NCBI GenBank assembly: GCA_025360045.1
Contig: JANYCY010000095.1
Span: 62,001-126,000 of the forward strand
DNA from: Janthinobacterium sp.
GTDB taxonomy: Bacteria > Pseudomonadota > Gammaproteobacteria > Burkholderiales > Chitinibacteraceae
DNA: 64,000 nt
Reading direction: 5' to 3'
A program made the position numbers and the translations under genes. Under the pieces are notes generated by a model that had not been told where the DNA came from, did no database searches, and was given only the letters and a program-made list of their open reading frames with translations. Within the stretch, counting starts at the first letter, position 1. Each line of letters opens with the position of its first letter. Positions 1 to 9,042 of the stretch are shown piece after piece.

Positions 1-375
1 ACGACCATATAACTCGCGCCCTGCTAGCCCCAGCCCCCACAAGGCGAGCGCCATCCAAATACCAGTCGTTAAGCGGGCCGCATCATGCACTGCCATACCG
101 AGCTTTTGCAGAGGCCACGCAAAAAGTGCCGCGCTCCAATAATATAAAGGTGCGTGTTCTAAATAAGGTTGGCCTGCAAACTGCGGCACCGACCAATAAG
201 CTCCTTGCATAAACTGCTTGATTACCGCCGCCGTTTCCACCTCGTCCGGCTTCCATGGATCATGGCCAATCAAGCCTGGCAATAACCAAACCAAACAAAG
301 CAGCAGCAACAGCCAAGGTTTTTCTGTACCAGCAGGCAGCGGCTCGCGCTCAAGAGGAGGAATATAAGTCAACAT
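1..375 (-). CDS. GT-C (ArnT/PMT-type) glycosyltransferase, N-terminal part, cut by window edge
   Basis: The leftward frame opens at the ATG ending at 375 and stays open to base 1, giving 125 residues without a stop. The protein begins MLTYIPPLEREPL, then has a hydrophobic segment (about residues 20-36). The motif HDPWKPDE follows immediately, then a PYLEHAPLYYW stretch. A first transmembrane helix followed by a D-P-W-x-x-D-E loop is the hallmark of the GT39/ArnT (GT-C fold) family, which moves sugars from polyprenyl-phosphate donors on the periplasmic face of the inner membrane. The acidic D-E of this loop is the proposed catalytic region in such enzymes. The rest of the protein, and therefore the substrate (lipid A, protein or other glycan), lies outside the window. 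Confidence 0.8.
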   Translation of the reverse strand, partial: MLTYIPPLEREPLPAGTEKPWLLLLLCLVWLLPGLIGHDPWKPDEVETAAVIKQFMQGAYWSVPQFAGQPYLEHAPLYYWSAALFAWPLQKLGMAVHDAARLTTGIWMALALWGLGLAGRELYGR

Positions 376-442
376 GGTATTTACCCAAGACCAGCAGGAA
401 TCCAATAAATATTATTGAATTTTTGAAGACAATATTTAAATG

Positions 443-472
443 CAAAAAAGGCAGCGCGCGGCTGCCTTTTTC
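443..472 (-). terminator. Intrinsic terminator after rpmE2
   Basis: The sequence AAAGGCAGC-CGCGC-GCTGCCTTT forms a perfect 9-bp stem. On the minus strand it is followed by a run of six T (AAAAAA at 444-449 on the plus strand). It lies 20 bases downstream of the rpmE2 stop codon and fits a Rho-independent terminator. Confidence 0.85.
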
Positions 473-491
473 AGATACTGCGCAGGAACAA

Positions 492-749
492 TTATTCCTT
501 GCTGCCGTACATGCTGTATTTCTGACGGAACTTGTCGATACGACCAGCAGTGTCCACGATCTTCTGTTTGCCGGTGTAGAATGGGTGCGATTCCGAAGAA
601 ATATCCAGCTTAACAAGCGGGTACTCTTTACCGTCAGTCCAAACGATAGTTTGTTTAGCGGTCAGAGTAGAACGGCTCATAAATTTGAAATCAGCCGCTG
701 TGTCATGAAATACAACGTCTTTATATTCTGGGTGAATACCATCTTTCAT
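492..749 (-). CDS. rpmE2: 50S ribosomal protein bL31, type B (zinc-independent)
   Basis: This encodes 85 residues starting [10 protein letters not shown]. That opening, the internal [13 protein letters not shown] segment and the RIDKFRQKY tail are diagnostic of ribosomal protein L31. There is no cysteine at all, so the zinc-binding CxxC of the type A form is absent; this is the type B paralogue, which in many bacteria replaces the zinc form during zinc limitation. The open frame extends 30 codons upstream, but the ATG at 749 has a good ribosome-binding site (AGGGAAG, 5 bases away) and matches the family start. It lies downstream of rho but seems to have its own promoter and terminator. No clear Zur palindrome was recognised upstream. 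Function is certain; zinc regulation is not shown. Confidence 0.95.
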   Translation of the reverse strand: MKDGIHPEYKDVVFHDTAADFKFMSRSTLTAKQTIVWTDGKEYPLVKLDISSESHPFYTGKQKIVDTAGRIDKFRQKYSMYGSKE

Positions 750-810
750 TTTACTTCCCTTTACATTGTTAGCGTGCTGGGGTTGTGCCAACACTAGCCA
801 TAAAAACGAG

Positions 811-839
811 ATCATCGCACAAAAGCGCAATAAGAACAA
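811..839 (-). promoter_or_regulatory. Possible sigma-70 promoter for rpmE2
   Basis: On the minus strand TTGTTC and GATGAT are separated by 17 bases, about 60 bases upstream of the rpmE2 start and between rho and rpmE2. The spacing is ideal but the hexamers are only moderate matches. Confidence 0.35.
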
Positions 840-855
840 GCTGCGCTATATGTAC

Positions 856-2112
856 TTATCGACGCATCGAATCAAAGAAATCCATATTATTCTTGGTTCC
901 TTTGATTTTATCCAATAGGAATTCCATCGCATCCAAATCATCCATTGGATAAAGTAATTTGCGCAGAACCCAAATTTTTTGCAATTGATCTTGCTGAATC
1001 AGCAATTCTTCGCGACGTGTGCCGGAGCGATTTACATTGAGTGCTGGATAAGTGCGCTTTTCTGCCATACGACGATCAAGGTGAATTTCATTATTACCTG
1101 TACCCTTGAATTCTTCGTAAATCACATCATCCATACGGCTACCGGTATCGATCAGCGCCGTGGCAATAATCGTTAAACTACCGCCCTCTTCGATATTACG
1201 TGCTGCACCAAAGAAGCGCTTAGGCCGCTGCAATGCGTTCGCATCCACACCACCGGTCAATACCTTGCCAGAAGCAGGCACCACGGTATTGTAGGCGCGA
1301 GCCAAGCGGGTAATCGAATCTAGCAGAATCACCACGTCTTTTTTGTGCTCAACAAGACGCTTGGCTTTTTCGATGACCATCTCAGCCACTTGTACGTGGC
1401 GAGTTGCTGGCTCATCAAAAGTAGAAGAAACCACTTCACCCTTCACGGAGCGCTGCATTTCGGTTACTTCTTCAGGACGCTCATCAATCAAGAGCACAAT
1501 CAGCATCACTTCTGGGTGATTGGCACTAATGGCATGGGCAATATGCTGCAACATCACGGTTTTACCGGTTTTAGGCGGCGCAACTAACAGTGCGCGCTGG
1601 CCTTTACCAATCGGGGCGATCAAATCAATGATACGGCCAGTGACGTTTTCTTCGGCGCGAATATCACGCTCAAGATGCAAACGCTTATTCGGAAATAATG
1701 GCGTTAAGTTTTCGAATAAAATTTTATGTTTGGCGTTTTCTGGCGATTCGCCATTTACTTTATCGACTTTAACCAGCGCAAAGTAACGTTCACCATCTTT
1801 AGGCGTACGAATTTCGCCGTCGATGGTGTCGCCCGTGTGTAGATTAAAGCGGCGAATTTGGCTAGGGCTGACATAAATATCGTCGGGGCCCGCTAAATAT
1901 GAAGTATCTGGGCTTCGCAAAAAGCCAAAACCATCGGGTAATACTTCCAATGTTCCATCGCCATAAATGCTTTCGCCTTTTTTGGCTTTTGTTTTTAATA
2001 TGGCAAAAACAAGATCTTGCTTACGCAATCGGTTTGCACCGTCGATCTCGCAGGACGTAGCCATATCAACAAGTTCGGAAACGTGGAGGTGTTTTAAATC
2101 AGACAGGTGCAT
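856..2112 (-). CDS. rho: Transcription termination factor Rho
   Basis: The 418-residue length equals the classic Rho size. The N-terminal helical domain (1-45) is followed by the cold-shock-like RNA-binding domain with RNP1 GFGFLR (61-66). Then comes the RecA-type motor with Walker A APPKTGKT (178-185) and Walker B ending [11 protein letters not shown] (Asp263 region). The Q-loop/R-loop region includes [23 protein letters not shown]. Rho is the hexameric RNA helicase that ends untranslated transcripts. The start ATG at 2112 has GGAGG-like bases (AGGAGGGC on the plus strand is downstream coding sequence, so the ribosome site is weak). The gene follows trxA, as in many proteobacteria, with an imperfect hairpin in the leader. 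Rho genes are commonly autoregulated by attenuation in this leader; that is family knowledge, not shown here. Confidence 0.98.
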   Translation of the reverse strand: MHLSDLKHLHVSELVDMATSCEIDGANRLRKQDLVFAILKTKAKKGESIYGDGTLEVLPDGFGFLRSPDTSYLAGPDDIYVSPSQIRRFNLHTGDTIDGEIRTPKDGERYFALVKVDKVNGESPENAKHKILFENLTPLFPNKRLHLERDIRAEENVTGRIIDLIAPIGKGQRALLVAPPKTGKTVMLQHIAHAISANHPEVMLIVLLIDERPEEVTEMQRSVKGEVVSSTFDEPATRHVQVAEMVIEKAKRLVEHKKDVVILLDSITRLARAYNTVVPASGKVLTGGVDANALQRPKRFFGAARNIEEGGSLTIIATALIDTGSRMDDVIYEEFKGTGNNEIHLDRRMAEKRTYPALNVNRSGTRREELLIQQDQLQKIWVLRKLLYPMDDLDAMEFLLDKIKGTKNNMDFFDSMRR

Positions 2113-2159
2113 AGGAGGGCGCGCTTGAATAAATCGGGAAGGGAAAAATAGAAACTTAG

Positions 2160-2196
2160 ACTGGGCGGGCCGAAAAGAATATTCGGCTGGCCCAGT
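2160..2196 (-). promoter_or_regulatory. Strong imperfect hairpin between trxA and rho (terminator or leader element)
   Basis: The arms ACTGGGC..GCCGAA and TTCGGC..GCCCAGT pair with two internal mismatches around a 7-base loop. On the minus strand it is followed some bases later by a weak T-rich stretch (CTATTTTT). It could be the trxA terminator or part of a rho leader attenuator; the sequence alone does not decide. Confidence 0.5.
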
Positions 2197-2234
2197 TGAA
2201 TACCCACAAGCCTATATGGGTTTACTTAGTGCTG

Positions 2235-2561
2235 TCAAATATTACTATCAAGAAATGCGGTTAATTGTGATTTTGACAACGCGCCGACCTTAGTGGCCTT
2301 CACTTCACCGTTCACAAACAGCATTAATGTTGGAATACCACGAACGCCAAATTTAGGCGGGGTATTTGGATTTGCATCAATATCGAGCTTACCCACCTTC
2401 AAACGACCTGCGTATTCCGCACCCACTTCTTCCAAAATAGGAGCAATCATTTTGCACGGACCGCACCATTCAGCCCAATAATCAAGCAAGAATGGCCCTT
2501 GCGCTTGCAATACTTCAGTCTCAAAAGTGGCGTCTGTTACGTGTGCGATATGTTCACTCAT
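2235..2561 (-). CDS. trxA: Thioredoxin 1
   Basis: This encodes 108 residues, the standard thioredoxin length. The active site WCGPC is at 32-36, preceded by DYWAEWC, and the cis-proline loop is GIPTL (Pro77). Reduced thioredoxin is the general cytoplasmic disulfide reductant, recharged by thioredoxin reductase. A longer frame of 12 extra codons exists, but the ATG at 2561 gives [10 protein letters not shown] and has GGAGAG six bases upstream, so it is preferred. It sits directly upstream of rho with a 122-base gap that carries a hairpin. The trxA-rho neighbourhood is conserved widely in proteobacteria. Confidence 0.97.
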   Translation of the reverse strand: MSEHIAHVTDATFETEVLQAQGPFLLDYWAEWCGPCKMIAPILEEVGAEYAGRLKVGKLDIDANPNTPPKFGVRGIPTLMLFVNGEVKATKVGALSKSQLTAFLDSNI

Positions 2562-2711
2562 ATTTACTCTCCAGCATGGGGTATGTGGTTCATTCAAAGA
2601 CTTGGCTCATCAAATCCTAGACGAAGGATAAAGTGGCCTGCAATGTTTTATTGATGTGGGCGATTCAATATTTTTCAAGCCCATTACACTGGAAGCATTG
2701 TACTAGAAAAC

Positions 2712-4064
2712 TTACAAAGCCGCGCCAACGGCTTCTTCCAAACGCTCTACCAAGGTAACCGTCATGCCTTCAATCGCTTGTCTTGGGCGATTACCCTTAG
2801 GAATAATCGCGTGGGTAAACCCTAGCTTAGCCGCCTCTCGCAAGCGCTCTTGCCCTCTTTGCACGGGTCTTACCTCCCCAGCCAGCCCCACCTCACCAAA
2901 CACGACTAGTTTTTCAGGTAAAGGGCGATTTTTTAAGGAAGATACAATGGCAAGTAGCACCGCCAAATCGGCAGCAGGCTCAGCAATCCGTACCCCACCA
3001 ACCGCATTAATAAACACATCCTGATCAAATGCAGCAATGCCTGCATGGCGATGCAATACCGCCAGCAACAAGGCCAAGCGGTTTTGCTCCACCCCTACGG
3101 CGAGGCGTTTAGGCTGAGGTGAATGCGAATCATCCACCAAGGCTTGAATTTCAACTAATAAGGGACGAGTCCCCTCTTGCGTGACCAAGACGCAACTTCC
3201 CGGGACGGGCTCTTTATGCTGGGATAAAAACAGCGCCGAAGGGTTAGATACTTCGCGCAGGCCTTTATCGGTCATGGCAAATACACCCAACTCATTGACC
3301 GCACCAAAGCGATTTTTAATCGCGCGGATCAACCTAAAGCTGGAATGGGTATCGCCTTCAAAATAGAGTACCGCATCGACAATATGCTCAAGCACGCGCG
3401 GCCCAGCAATCGCACCATCTTTGGTGACATGCCCAACCAGAAAGATGGTCGTGCCGGTGCGTTTGGCATAACGAGTGAGCTGCGCTGCACATTCTCTCAC
3501 CTGAGCCACACTGCCCGGCGCAGAAGTCAGCGCTTCAGAATAAACGGTTTGAATCGAATCAATCACCGCCACCTGTGGATGCACTTTATCTAGCGCGGAG
3601 AGGATTTTTTCTAAGCCAATTTCGGCATAGAGCGCCACTTTGCCCGCAGGCAAACCAAGGCGTTTAGCGCGTAATGCGATTTGTTGGGGCGACTCTTCAC
3701 CCGACACATACAAAACCGGCCGCTCTGCAGCCAGTAGCGTCATTGCTTGCAGCAGCAAGGTTGATTTACCGATTCCAGGATCGCCCCCGATCAGCACCAC
3801 GCCGCCAGGCACCAAGCCGCCGCCCAGCACGCGATCAAGCTCGGCCATGCCGGTAGCAATACGCGGGATTTCAGCGGCTTCTACATCACTTAATTGGTGA
3901 ATTGCACCATCGGCAGCCAAAGATTGAAAGCGGGTGCTGGGCGCGGTTTCTGCCACGCCCTCTTGCAGGGTATTCCACTCGCCACAGCCGGGGCATTGCC
4001 CCTGCCATTTAGGAGATACGGAGCCACAGAGCTGACAAACAAAGGAAGATCGAATTTTAGCCAT
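2712..4064 (-). CDS. radA: DNA repair protein RadA
   Basis: The 450 residues match the full RadA (Sms) architecture. There is an N-terminal zinc finger C10-x2-C13...C24-x2-C27 and a RecA-like ATPase with Walker A GGDPGIGKST (93-102). The RadA-specific KNRFG motif is at 250-254, and a C-terminal Lon-protease-like domain starts near 290. RadA promotes branch migration of recombination intermediates. The start MAKIRSSFVCQLCG is the family start even though no strong ribosome-binding site is visible upstream. The gene is flanked by trxA and the flagellar cluster and seems to be a single transcription unit. Confidence 0.97.
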   Translation of the reverse strand: MAKIRSSFVCQLCGSVSPKWQGQCPGCGEWNTLQEGVAETAPSTRFQSLAADGAIHQLSDVEAAEIPRIATGMAELDRVLGGGLVPGGVVLIGGDPGIGKSTLLLQAMTLLAAERPVLYVSGEESPQQIALRAKRLGLPAGKVALYAEIGLEKILSALDKVHPQVAVIDSIQTVYSEALTSAPGSVAQVRECAAQLTRYAKRTGTTIFLVGHVTKDGAIAGPRVLEHIVDAVLYFEGDTHSSFRLIRAIKNRFGAVNELGVFAMTDKGLREVSNPSALFLSQHKEPVPGSCVLVTQEGTRPLLVEIQALVDDSHSPQPKRLAVGVEQNRLALLLAVLHRHAGIAAFDQDVFINAVGGVRIAEPAADLAVLLAIVSSLKNRPLPEKLVVFGEVGLAGEVRPVQRGQERLREAAKLGFTHAIIPKGNRPRQAIEGMTVTLVERLEEAVGAAL

Positions 4065-4145
4065 AGGCGAGATGATACAGGTGTCGGGCGTTAGGTGTCA
4101 GGAGCGAGGAGAATCAAACTCAGCCCCCCTTCTGACCTCAGCCCT

Positions 4146-5600
4146 TTAACTAATATACTGAAACAAACTTAGGCCTTGCACCTGGGAAAAAGATTTGCGT
4201 GAGGCTTCAAGCAGCGTTTGAGTCAGCGAAAAATCACTCAGTGCAGTGGAGTAATCTAAATCTTGTAATTGAGACAAGGTTTGCCCGTATTGCACTTTTA
4301 AATCGCCATTGGTGTTTTGCACGGATTCCGTTTCCTTCATCTTGGCCCCCATCCCACCCTGTGCAGTTAAAATATTAGTCAGCATATTGCTGGTGTTTTG
4401 CAACACTGAATTTAACTGATTCTGGAAATTAGCCATTCCGGTTGGGCTGGTTTGATAGGTATTTAAGGCATCAGAAAACACCTTCATCGTTTGAAAAATA
4501 TCCCCATTATTGCGACTAGGGTCAACATCAAACGAATCGACCGTGCCACTCGACACCGAGCCTGTAGGGGTAGCACTTGCACCCAAAGCGCCAATCACTA
4601 CGCTGGGCTTGCCACTGACATTCATTTTAATGCCGTAATCCCAAGCAGGCATTGCTACCGGATCTGTTGCCAGTTTTTTAAACTCAATATCACTGCCTGA
4701 TAAATAAGCACGTGGGTAATTATTGAGCGTTCCCGGAATCGCAGGCCGAATAGGCACGGCGGTATAATCGTAACCATCTACAATTGATTTATTAAAGTTG
4801 GTATTGGCCGTTACCCCATCAGCCAATAAGGGCTGATTATCAATTAGATCATACGCAATCACTGGCTTACCCGGATTAGCAGGATCATTCACTGATTGAA
4901 ACTGCACTTTAAATTTTTGAGAATGAGTCGGGTCATTCCATTTAGTCACATCAACCACTTCACCTGGGCTGATCACACCACTGCCGCTATTACCCGGAGC
5001 CACGCCATTGGCCGAACTCACAAAGCTGCCATTACCTGTGCGCGCAGCTTGAAACATTTGATAGCCCGATTCGGACACAGGAATCTGCCTAGAGCCAGAT
5101 ATTTGCACTTGCCGCTGGCCATCATCACCAAAATATTGGACATTACCAAAAGAAGTTTCAGAAAAAGGCTGAGTCGTGCCTTTAAAACCTGAAAAAAGAT
5201 AAGAGCCTGCGCCATCCGTTGCATTGGCAAGGCTCATCATTTCCTTGTATTGGCCTTGTAACTGAGCATCAAGCAGCTTTTTTTCCGCAATCGTTTGCGA
5301 TGGGTTGCCTGCCGAAACGGCCAAAGAATAAATATCATGTAATAAATCAGTCACTTGCTGCATCGTAGACTCAGAAAGGCGCATCGCCGAATCAGCAGTT
5401 TTACTATTCACCGCATATTGGTCATTCAACTCTTTGGCTTGCGTCACATCCAATGCTTTGGCTGATGAAATCGGATCATCAGCAGGCGTCAATACGCGCC
5501 GCCCTGTCGACAATTGATTTTGCAATTTGGCTTGTACGCTAGAGTGCCGCTGTAATTCAGCTGCACCTTGCTTATAAATAGTTGTTGTTGCAATACGCAT
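4146..5600 (-). CDS. flgL: Flagellar hook-filament junction protein FlgL (HAP3)
   Basis: The N-terminus (MRIATTTIYKQGAAELQ, then LSTGRRVLTPADDPISSAKAL) and the C-terminal helix (about 440-484, TALSDFSLTQTLLEASRKSFSQ) are the flagellin-like D0/D1 ends that define FlgL. The protein joins the hook to the filament together with FlgK. At 484 residues it is clearly longer than the 317-residue enteric protein. The additional residues sit in the central, surface-exposed region (about 130-380), which carries no motif I recognise. The start has GAGG ten bases upstream. It is the last gene of the cluster and follows flgK by 86 bases, so it is probably co-transcribed from the sigma-28 promoter in front of flgK. 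Confidence 0.95.
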   Translation of the reverse strand: MRIATTTIYKQGAAELQRHSSVQAKLQNQLSTGRRVLTPADDPISSAKALDVTQAKELNDQYAVNSKTADSAMRLSESTMQQVTDLLHDIYSLAVSAGNPSQTIAEKKLLDAQLQGQYKEMMSLANATDGAGSYLFSGFKGTTQPFSETSFGNVQYFGDDGQRQVQISGSRQIPVSESGYQMFQAARTGNGSFVSSANGVAPGNSGSGVISPGEVVDVTKWNDPTHSQKFKVQFQSVNDPANPGKPVIAYDLIDNQPLLADGVTANTNFNKSIVDGYDYTAVPIRPAIPGTLNNYPRAYLSGSDIEFKKLATDPVAMPAWDYGIKMNVSGKPSVVIGALGASATPTGSVSSGTVDSFDVDPSRNNGDIFQTMKVFSDALNTYQTSPTGMANFQNQLNSVLQNTSNMLTNILTAQGGMGAKMKETESVQNTNGDLKVQYGQTLSQLQDLDYSTALSDFSLTQTLLEASRKSFSQVQGLSLFQYIS

Positions 5601-5686
5601 GATCTTTATTCCTCATTTACTATTCACCCGCGCCAATATCAAACTCAGCATTTAGCGAGTAATTACGGCTCATTTAGGCGCTAGTC

Positions 5687-7924
5687 TTAACCGCCAATGC
5701 GAACAATGGCGTCGAATGCTTGCTGCGCAATTTGAATCACTTTACTAGAAGCTTGGTAAGCTTGCTGATAGCGTAATAAATTGGCGGCTTCTTCATCCAA
5801 ATTAACCGCCGAAACAGAATCACGAGAGATCTCGGCTTGTTTTAATACTTCTGTTTGTGCAGTCGACATAATATTAACTTCATTGGTTTTTGCACCAATC
5901 ACCGCCACCATTTGCCCATATGCTTCTTGGTAATTAGACCTGCCACCATCAATAATTTTACGGCTTTGTAATTCGCCCAATTTCAAAGCATTACGGCCAT
6001 CGGCATCTTGTGACGTACCCGGCTTTACCGAAAATTTATCGCCCTGCGCAGGCTGACCATCAATTTTCAAATTCCAGCCATTAAAAGAAATAGTTTGCCC
6101 TGCGGTATAAGTTGCTGGCGCCGATGTCGTCCCCGCCACCGTATCCGTTAAGGTATAGGTTGTTGGCGTAGTAAACGTGATATTCACGAGATTTTTTAAT
6201 GCGGGGTTGACTGCCGATGACGTCGTGAGTGCAGATGGCGTATCCACTGCAACTTGGCCAATTTTCCCCGTTCCGGTATTCGTGCGCTGCGTATCCGAGA
6301 TAATCGGCACACCTGCGGCTAATACACGTGGATCAGTCGGTTTAATCGCCATGCCACGGCTAAAGCCTGCAAAAGGCTGGACCATAAAGCGATCACCTGC
6401 GGTGGGCGCGCCTTGTGAGAACTTTAGCTTGAGTCCGTCCACGCTGAGCGATTGCGCATCATTTGTAAACTGTGCACCAGTAATCATCGTGCGCTGACCA
6501 TCAGACTGACGAATTACTTGATAATCTGTGCCATCAAACGACACCTCGTAATCACTCGCTTGAACTTTGCTTACATCCTCAATATAGCCACCCAATAAAG
6601 GAGGAAGCGCGGGCAACACTGGTACGGTGTTATTACGATTGGCAAGCACATTTCCCACTGCTGGCGGCATACTCACCCCCACCGACTCCCCTGCCGCCAT
6701 CACCCCTGGAACACTCCAATTTAAGCCCAAGACGGTAGGATTAGTCCCCATCACGGCGGCGCTAACGGTTTGGCTCACATTATCAGATAGACGAGTAATG
6801 CTGTATTCACTACCTGCTGTGCCAGTAAAGGTGAGCGAATAATCACTCGCCACACTCTTTACGCCCGTTGGCAAGCTCACCGTCGCAAAAGCCGTACTCA
6901 CCCCTGCAACCGTATGCGTGAGGGAGATATTGCTCTGCTGATAATCAAAGAAATTAGTCCCCATATTGCCGTACAAATCTTGCCCCTGACGCATCTGGGC
7001 GTTCACGGTCTGCCCCAAAACCATCGCCATGCGCTGAATTGAGTTTTCTGCGCTATCGAGGGTTTTATTTCTATATTCTAATAAGCCCCCCAATTTACCG
7101 CCGGTGAGCATGGTTTCAGGGATTTCAGCATCGAGATTGCCTTGGGTATACACAATCGTAAGCCGCTGTGGATCACCGGCTGATGGCTTTGCCGCAATTG
7201 AATACGGCGTTCCGCCCACGACCAAGTTTTGACCATTGCCAATAAATACATTAATCGTGCCATCACTTTGCTTAATAGATGTGGCTTTCACGAGGCTGTT
7301 TAAATCCAGCACCATTTGATCGCGCTGATCTAATAAATCATTAGGTAATTGCCCACCACTACTCGAAACCGAAATTTGCCCATTGATCTGTGCAATTTGT
7401 TTGGACAGCGCTGTGACGTGATCTGCCGTGCTGACCAAGCTACCGTTCACTCCGGCGCGCATTTCAGCTAAGCGCTGATCAAAAACTTGGAAGCGATTGA
7501 CTAAGCCTTGGGCATTACTCATCAATGATTGGCGAGCAGGCAAAGATGCAGGATTGGTCGCCATCCCTTGCACGGCACTAAAAAAAGATTGCAAAACAGG
7601 AGACACGCCAGCGGCAGGATCGGCCACCAAATTATCAACCTGCTTAATTTCGGCTTGATAGGTGCCGTAATAGCTATCTTGGGATACGGCTGTTTGGACT
7701 TGCCTCGTCAAAAACTCATCATAAGACCGTGCCACGGTATCTACGCGTACCCCAAGCCCAGTAAAGCCATTCCCCGTATATTGAGGATATGGCGCACTTT
7801 GCTTAATACTCTGGCGTGAATAGCCCTGAGTATTGGCATTTGCAATATTGTGGCCTGTGGTGCTTAAACCCAAACTAGCGGCATTTAATCCACTTAGACC
7901 GATACCAAAGACACTGGCGCCCAT
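5687..7924 (-). CDS. flgK: Flagellar hook-associated protein FlgK (HAP1)
   Basis: The N-terminus has the axial-protein signature (GLSGLNAASLGLSTTGHNIANANTQGYSRQ split over residues 8-38). The C-terminus (VNLDEEAANLLRYQQAYQASS) is typical of FlgK. The protein forms the first junction ring between hook and filament. At 745 residues it is about 200 longer than the enteric protein. The expansion is in the middle (about 300-640), rich in Thr, Ser and Gly and containing repeated beta-like segments (for example SDYSLTFTGTAGSEYSITR and ASDYEVSFDGTDYQVIR), so the insert may itself be an internal duplication. AAGGAG lies seven bases before the ATG. A sigma-28 promoter lies 23-49 bases upstream, marking it as a late flagellar gene. 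Confidence 0.96.
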   Translation of the reverse strand: MGASVFGIGLSGLNAASLGLSTTGHNIANANTQGYSRQSIKQSAPYPQYTGNGFTGLGVRVDTVARSYDEFLTRQVQTAVSQDSYYGTYQAEIKQVDNLVADPAAGVSPVLQSFFSAVQGMATNPASLPARQSLMSNAQGLVNRFQVFDQRLAEMRAGVNGSLVSTADHVTALSKQIAQINGQISVSSSGGQLPNDLLDQRDQMVLDLNSLVKATSIKQSDGTINVFIGNGQNLVVGGTPYSIAAKPSAGDPQRLTIVYTQGNLDAEIPETMLTGGKLGGLLEYRNKTLDSAENSIQRMAMVLGQTVNAQMRQGQDLYGNMGTNFFDYQQSNISLTHTVAGVSTAFATVSLPTGVKSVASDYSLTFTGTAGSEYSITRLSDNVSQTVSAAVMGTNPTVLGLNWSVPGVMAAGESVGVSMPPAVGNVLANRNNTVPVLPALPPLLGGYIEDVSKVQASDYEVSFDGTDYQVIRQSDGQRTMITGAQFTNDAQSLSVDGLKLKFSQGAPTAGDRFMVQPFAGFSRGMAIKPTDPRVLAAGVPIISDTQRTNTGTGKIGQVAVDTPSALTTSSAVNPALKNLVNITFTTPTTYTLTDTVAGTTSAPATYTAGQTISFNGWNLKIDGQPAQGDKFSVKPGTSQDADGRNALKLGELQSRKIIDGGRSNYQEAYGQMVAVIGAKTNEVNIMSTAQTEVLKQAEISRDSVSAVNLDEEAANLLRYQQAYQASSKVIQIAQQAFDAIVRIGG

Positions 7925-7946
7925 GATGCAACTCCTTTGCTACTAT

Positions 7947-7973
7947 TTATCGGCACAAATGGCCAATACTTGA
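7947..7973 (-). promoter_or_regulatory. Sigma-28 (FliA) promoter driving flgK-flgL
   Basis: Read on the minus strand, TCAAGTAT and GCCGATAA are separated by 11 bases. The -10 is identical to the FliA consensus GCCGATAA, the spacing is exact, and the -35 matches TAAAGTTT at six of eight positions. It lies immediately upstream of the flgK ribosome-binding site. Confidence 0.88.
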
Positions 7974-8023
7974 AGGCAACTCAAAACCCAGTCGGTTTTT
8001 CTAGTTACCACAGCTTTAATTTA

Positions 8024-8881
8024 TTACGCCAATTGACGACGTAATTGCTCCGCAACTTGCGCTAATTTATTCGCGTATTGCGGGTCAGTGGCATAGCCAC
8101 CTGATTGCAAGGCTTTGGCATAACCTTGAGCATTCGCCCCTTGGCCTAGCGCATCGCCATAACGACGTTTAATCAAGCTGGCGTAATCATTAAATGCGTC
8201 GGCATAAGAGTCATAAACACGAAAACTCTCTACCCGCTTTTGCGCCTGCCCTCCGACAAATTCTGTGGTCGTAATATCAGCCGTTTTGCCTTTCCAATCT
8301 TTTGTCGCTTTAATGCCAAATAAATTATGACTATCGCTACCCGCAGCGTCCTTAATCGGCTTTTTGCCCCAGCCCGATTCCAATGCCGCATGCGCAATCA
8401 ACACATGAGGAGAAACACCCAACGTAGCCGATGCCGCCTCAGCATGCCCAGCTAATTTAGAGGCAAACGAATCCCCCCCTAAAACGGCATCTTTTGCCGA
8501 AGTATCGGCTGCTTTTGCCGCTGGCAAGCTGTGGTGAAAATTGCTTGAGGGCTTTTGATAGAGCGAAGGATCACGCTGCAATTCAATTTGCCGCATGATG
8601 GATTGCGCAAACCCCACCCCGCCGTGTTTAGACCACATCTGCGAGAGCTGCTGATCATGCATACCACGAAACATATCGGCCGTGCCCGATTCGGTTTCAT
8701 CGTACTTAGGCGTCGCTTCACGCATTGATTTAAGCATTTGATTGGTCAGCAAAGCCTCAAACTCACGTGCGACTTCTAGAGCGGCTTTGTTGGGATCTTT
8801 AATCGCCAACTGACGTAAGCTATCGACACTACGCACATCAATAGCAAGCTCATTATTCGAAGGAGTGGCAGAGGAGATCAT
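8024..8881 (-). CDS. flgJ: Flagellar rod assembly protein/muramidase FlgJ
   Basis: This 285-residue protein has two domains. The N-terminal rod-scaffold region (about 25-100) carries EFEALLTNQMLKSMREATP and the SGTADMFRGMHDQQLSQ signature. The C-terminal glucosaminidase domain (about 135-285) includes LIAHAALESGWGKKPI with the catalytic Glu and the GSDSHNLFGIKA motif. FlgJ caps the growing rod and cleaves peptidoglycan so that it can pass the cell wall. The ATG at 8881 lacks a clear ribosome-binding site. The gap to flgI is unusual for this cluster (161 bases) and holds a hairpin and a heptamer tandem repeat, so expression may depend on reading through these. Confidence 0.95.
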   Translation of the reverse strand: MISSATPSNNELAIDVRSVDSLRQLAIKDPNKAALEVAREFEALLTNQMLKSMREATPKYDETESGTADMFRGMHDQQLSQMWSKHGGVGFAQSIMRQIELQRDPSLYQKPSSNFHHSLPAAKAADTSAKDAVLGGDSFASKLAGHAEAASATLGVSPHVLIAHAALESGWGKKPIKDAAGSDSHNLFGIKATKDWKGKTADITTTEFVGGQAQKRVESFRVYDSYADAFNDYASLIKRRYGDALGQGANAQGYAKALQSGGYATDPQYANKLAQVAEQLRRQLA

Positions 8882-8933
8882 TCTGGGCAGCGCTTAATAT
8901 AAGATTAAGCAAGTATGAAGCAATAACTATGCC

Positions 8934-8982
8934 GGAGTCGGGAGTCGGGAGTCGGGAGTCGGGAGTCGGGAGTCGGGAGTCG
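8934..8982. repeat. Seven tandem copies of GGAGTCG between flgI and flgJ
   Basis: Seven perfect consecutive heptamers occupy 8934-8982, followed by a broken copy. The array is non-coding, lies 53 bases upstream of the flgJ start and contains no start codon. Perfect short tandem repeats of this kind often change copy number by slippage; whether that matters here is inference. Confidence 0.97.
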
Positions 8983-8999
8983 GGAAATCATAATTCAAT

Positions 9000-9032
9000 G
9001 TATTCCCTAATCAAGCAATGATTAAGGAATAC
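9000..9032. other. Hairpin downstream of flgI
   Basis: The arms GTATTCCcTAATCA and TGATTAaGGAATAC form a 14-bp stem with one mismatch and a 5-base loop, ten bases after the flgI stop codon. There is no T-run, so it may act as an mRNA-stabilising or partial termination element inside the operon. Confidence 0.55.
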
Positions 9033-9042
9033 TCATCAGCCA

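Noticed and set aside
255-797. Long plus-strand frame over the glycosyltransferase and rpmE2 genes
   Set aside because: It is antisense to two well-recognised genes and shows no protein motif.
8934-8982. CRISPR array
   Set aside because: The heptamers are contiguous with no spacers.
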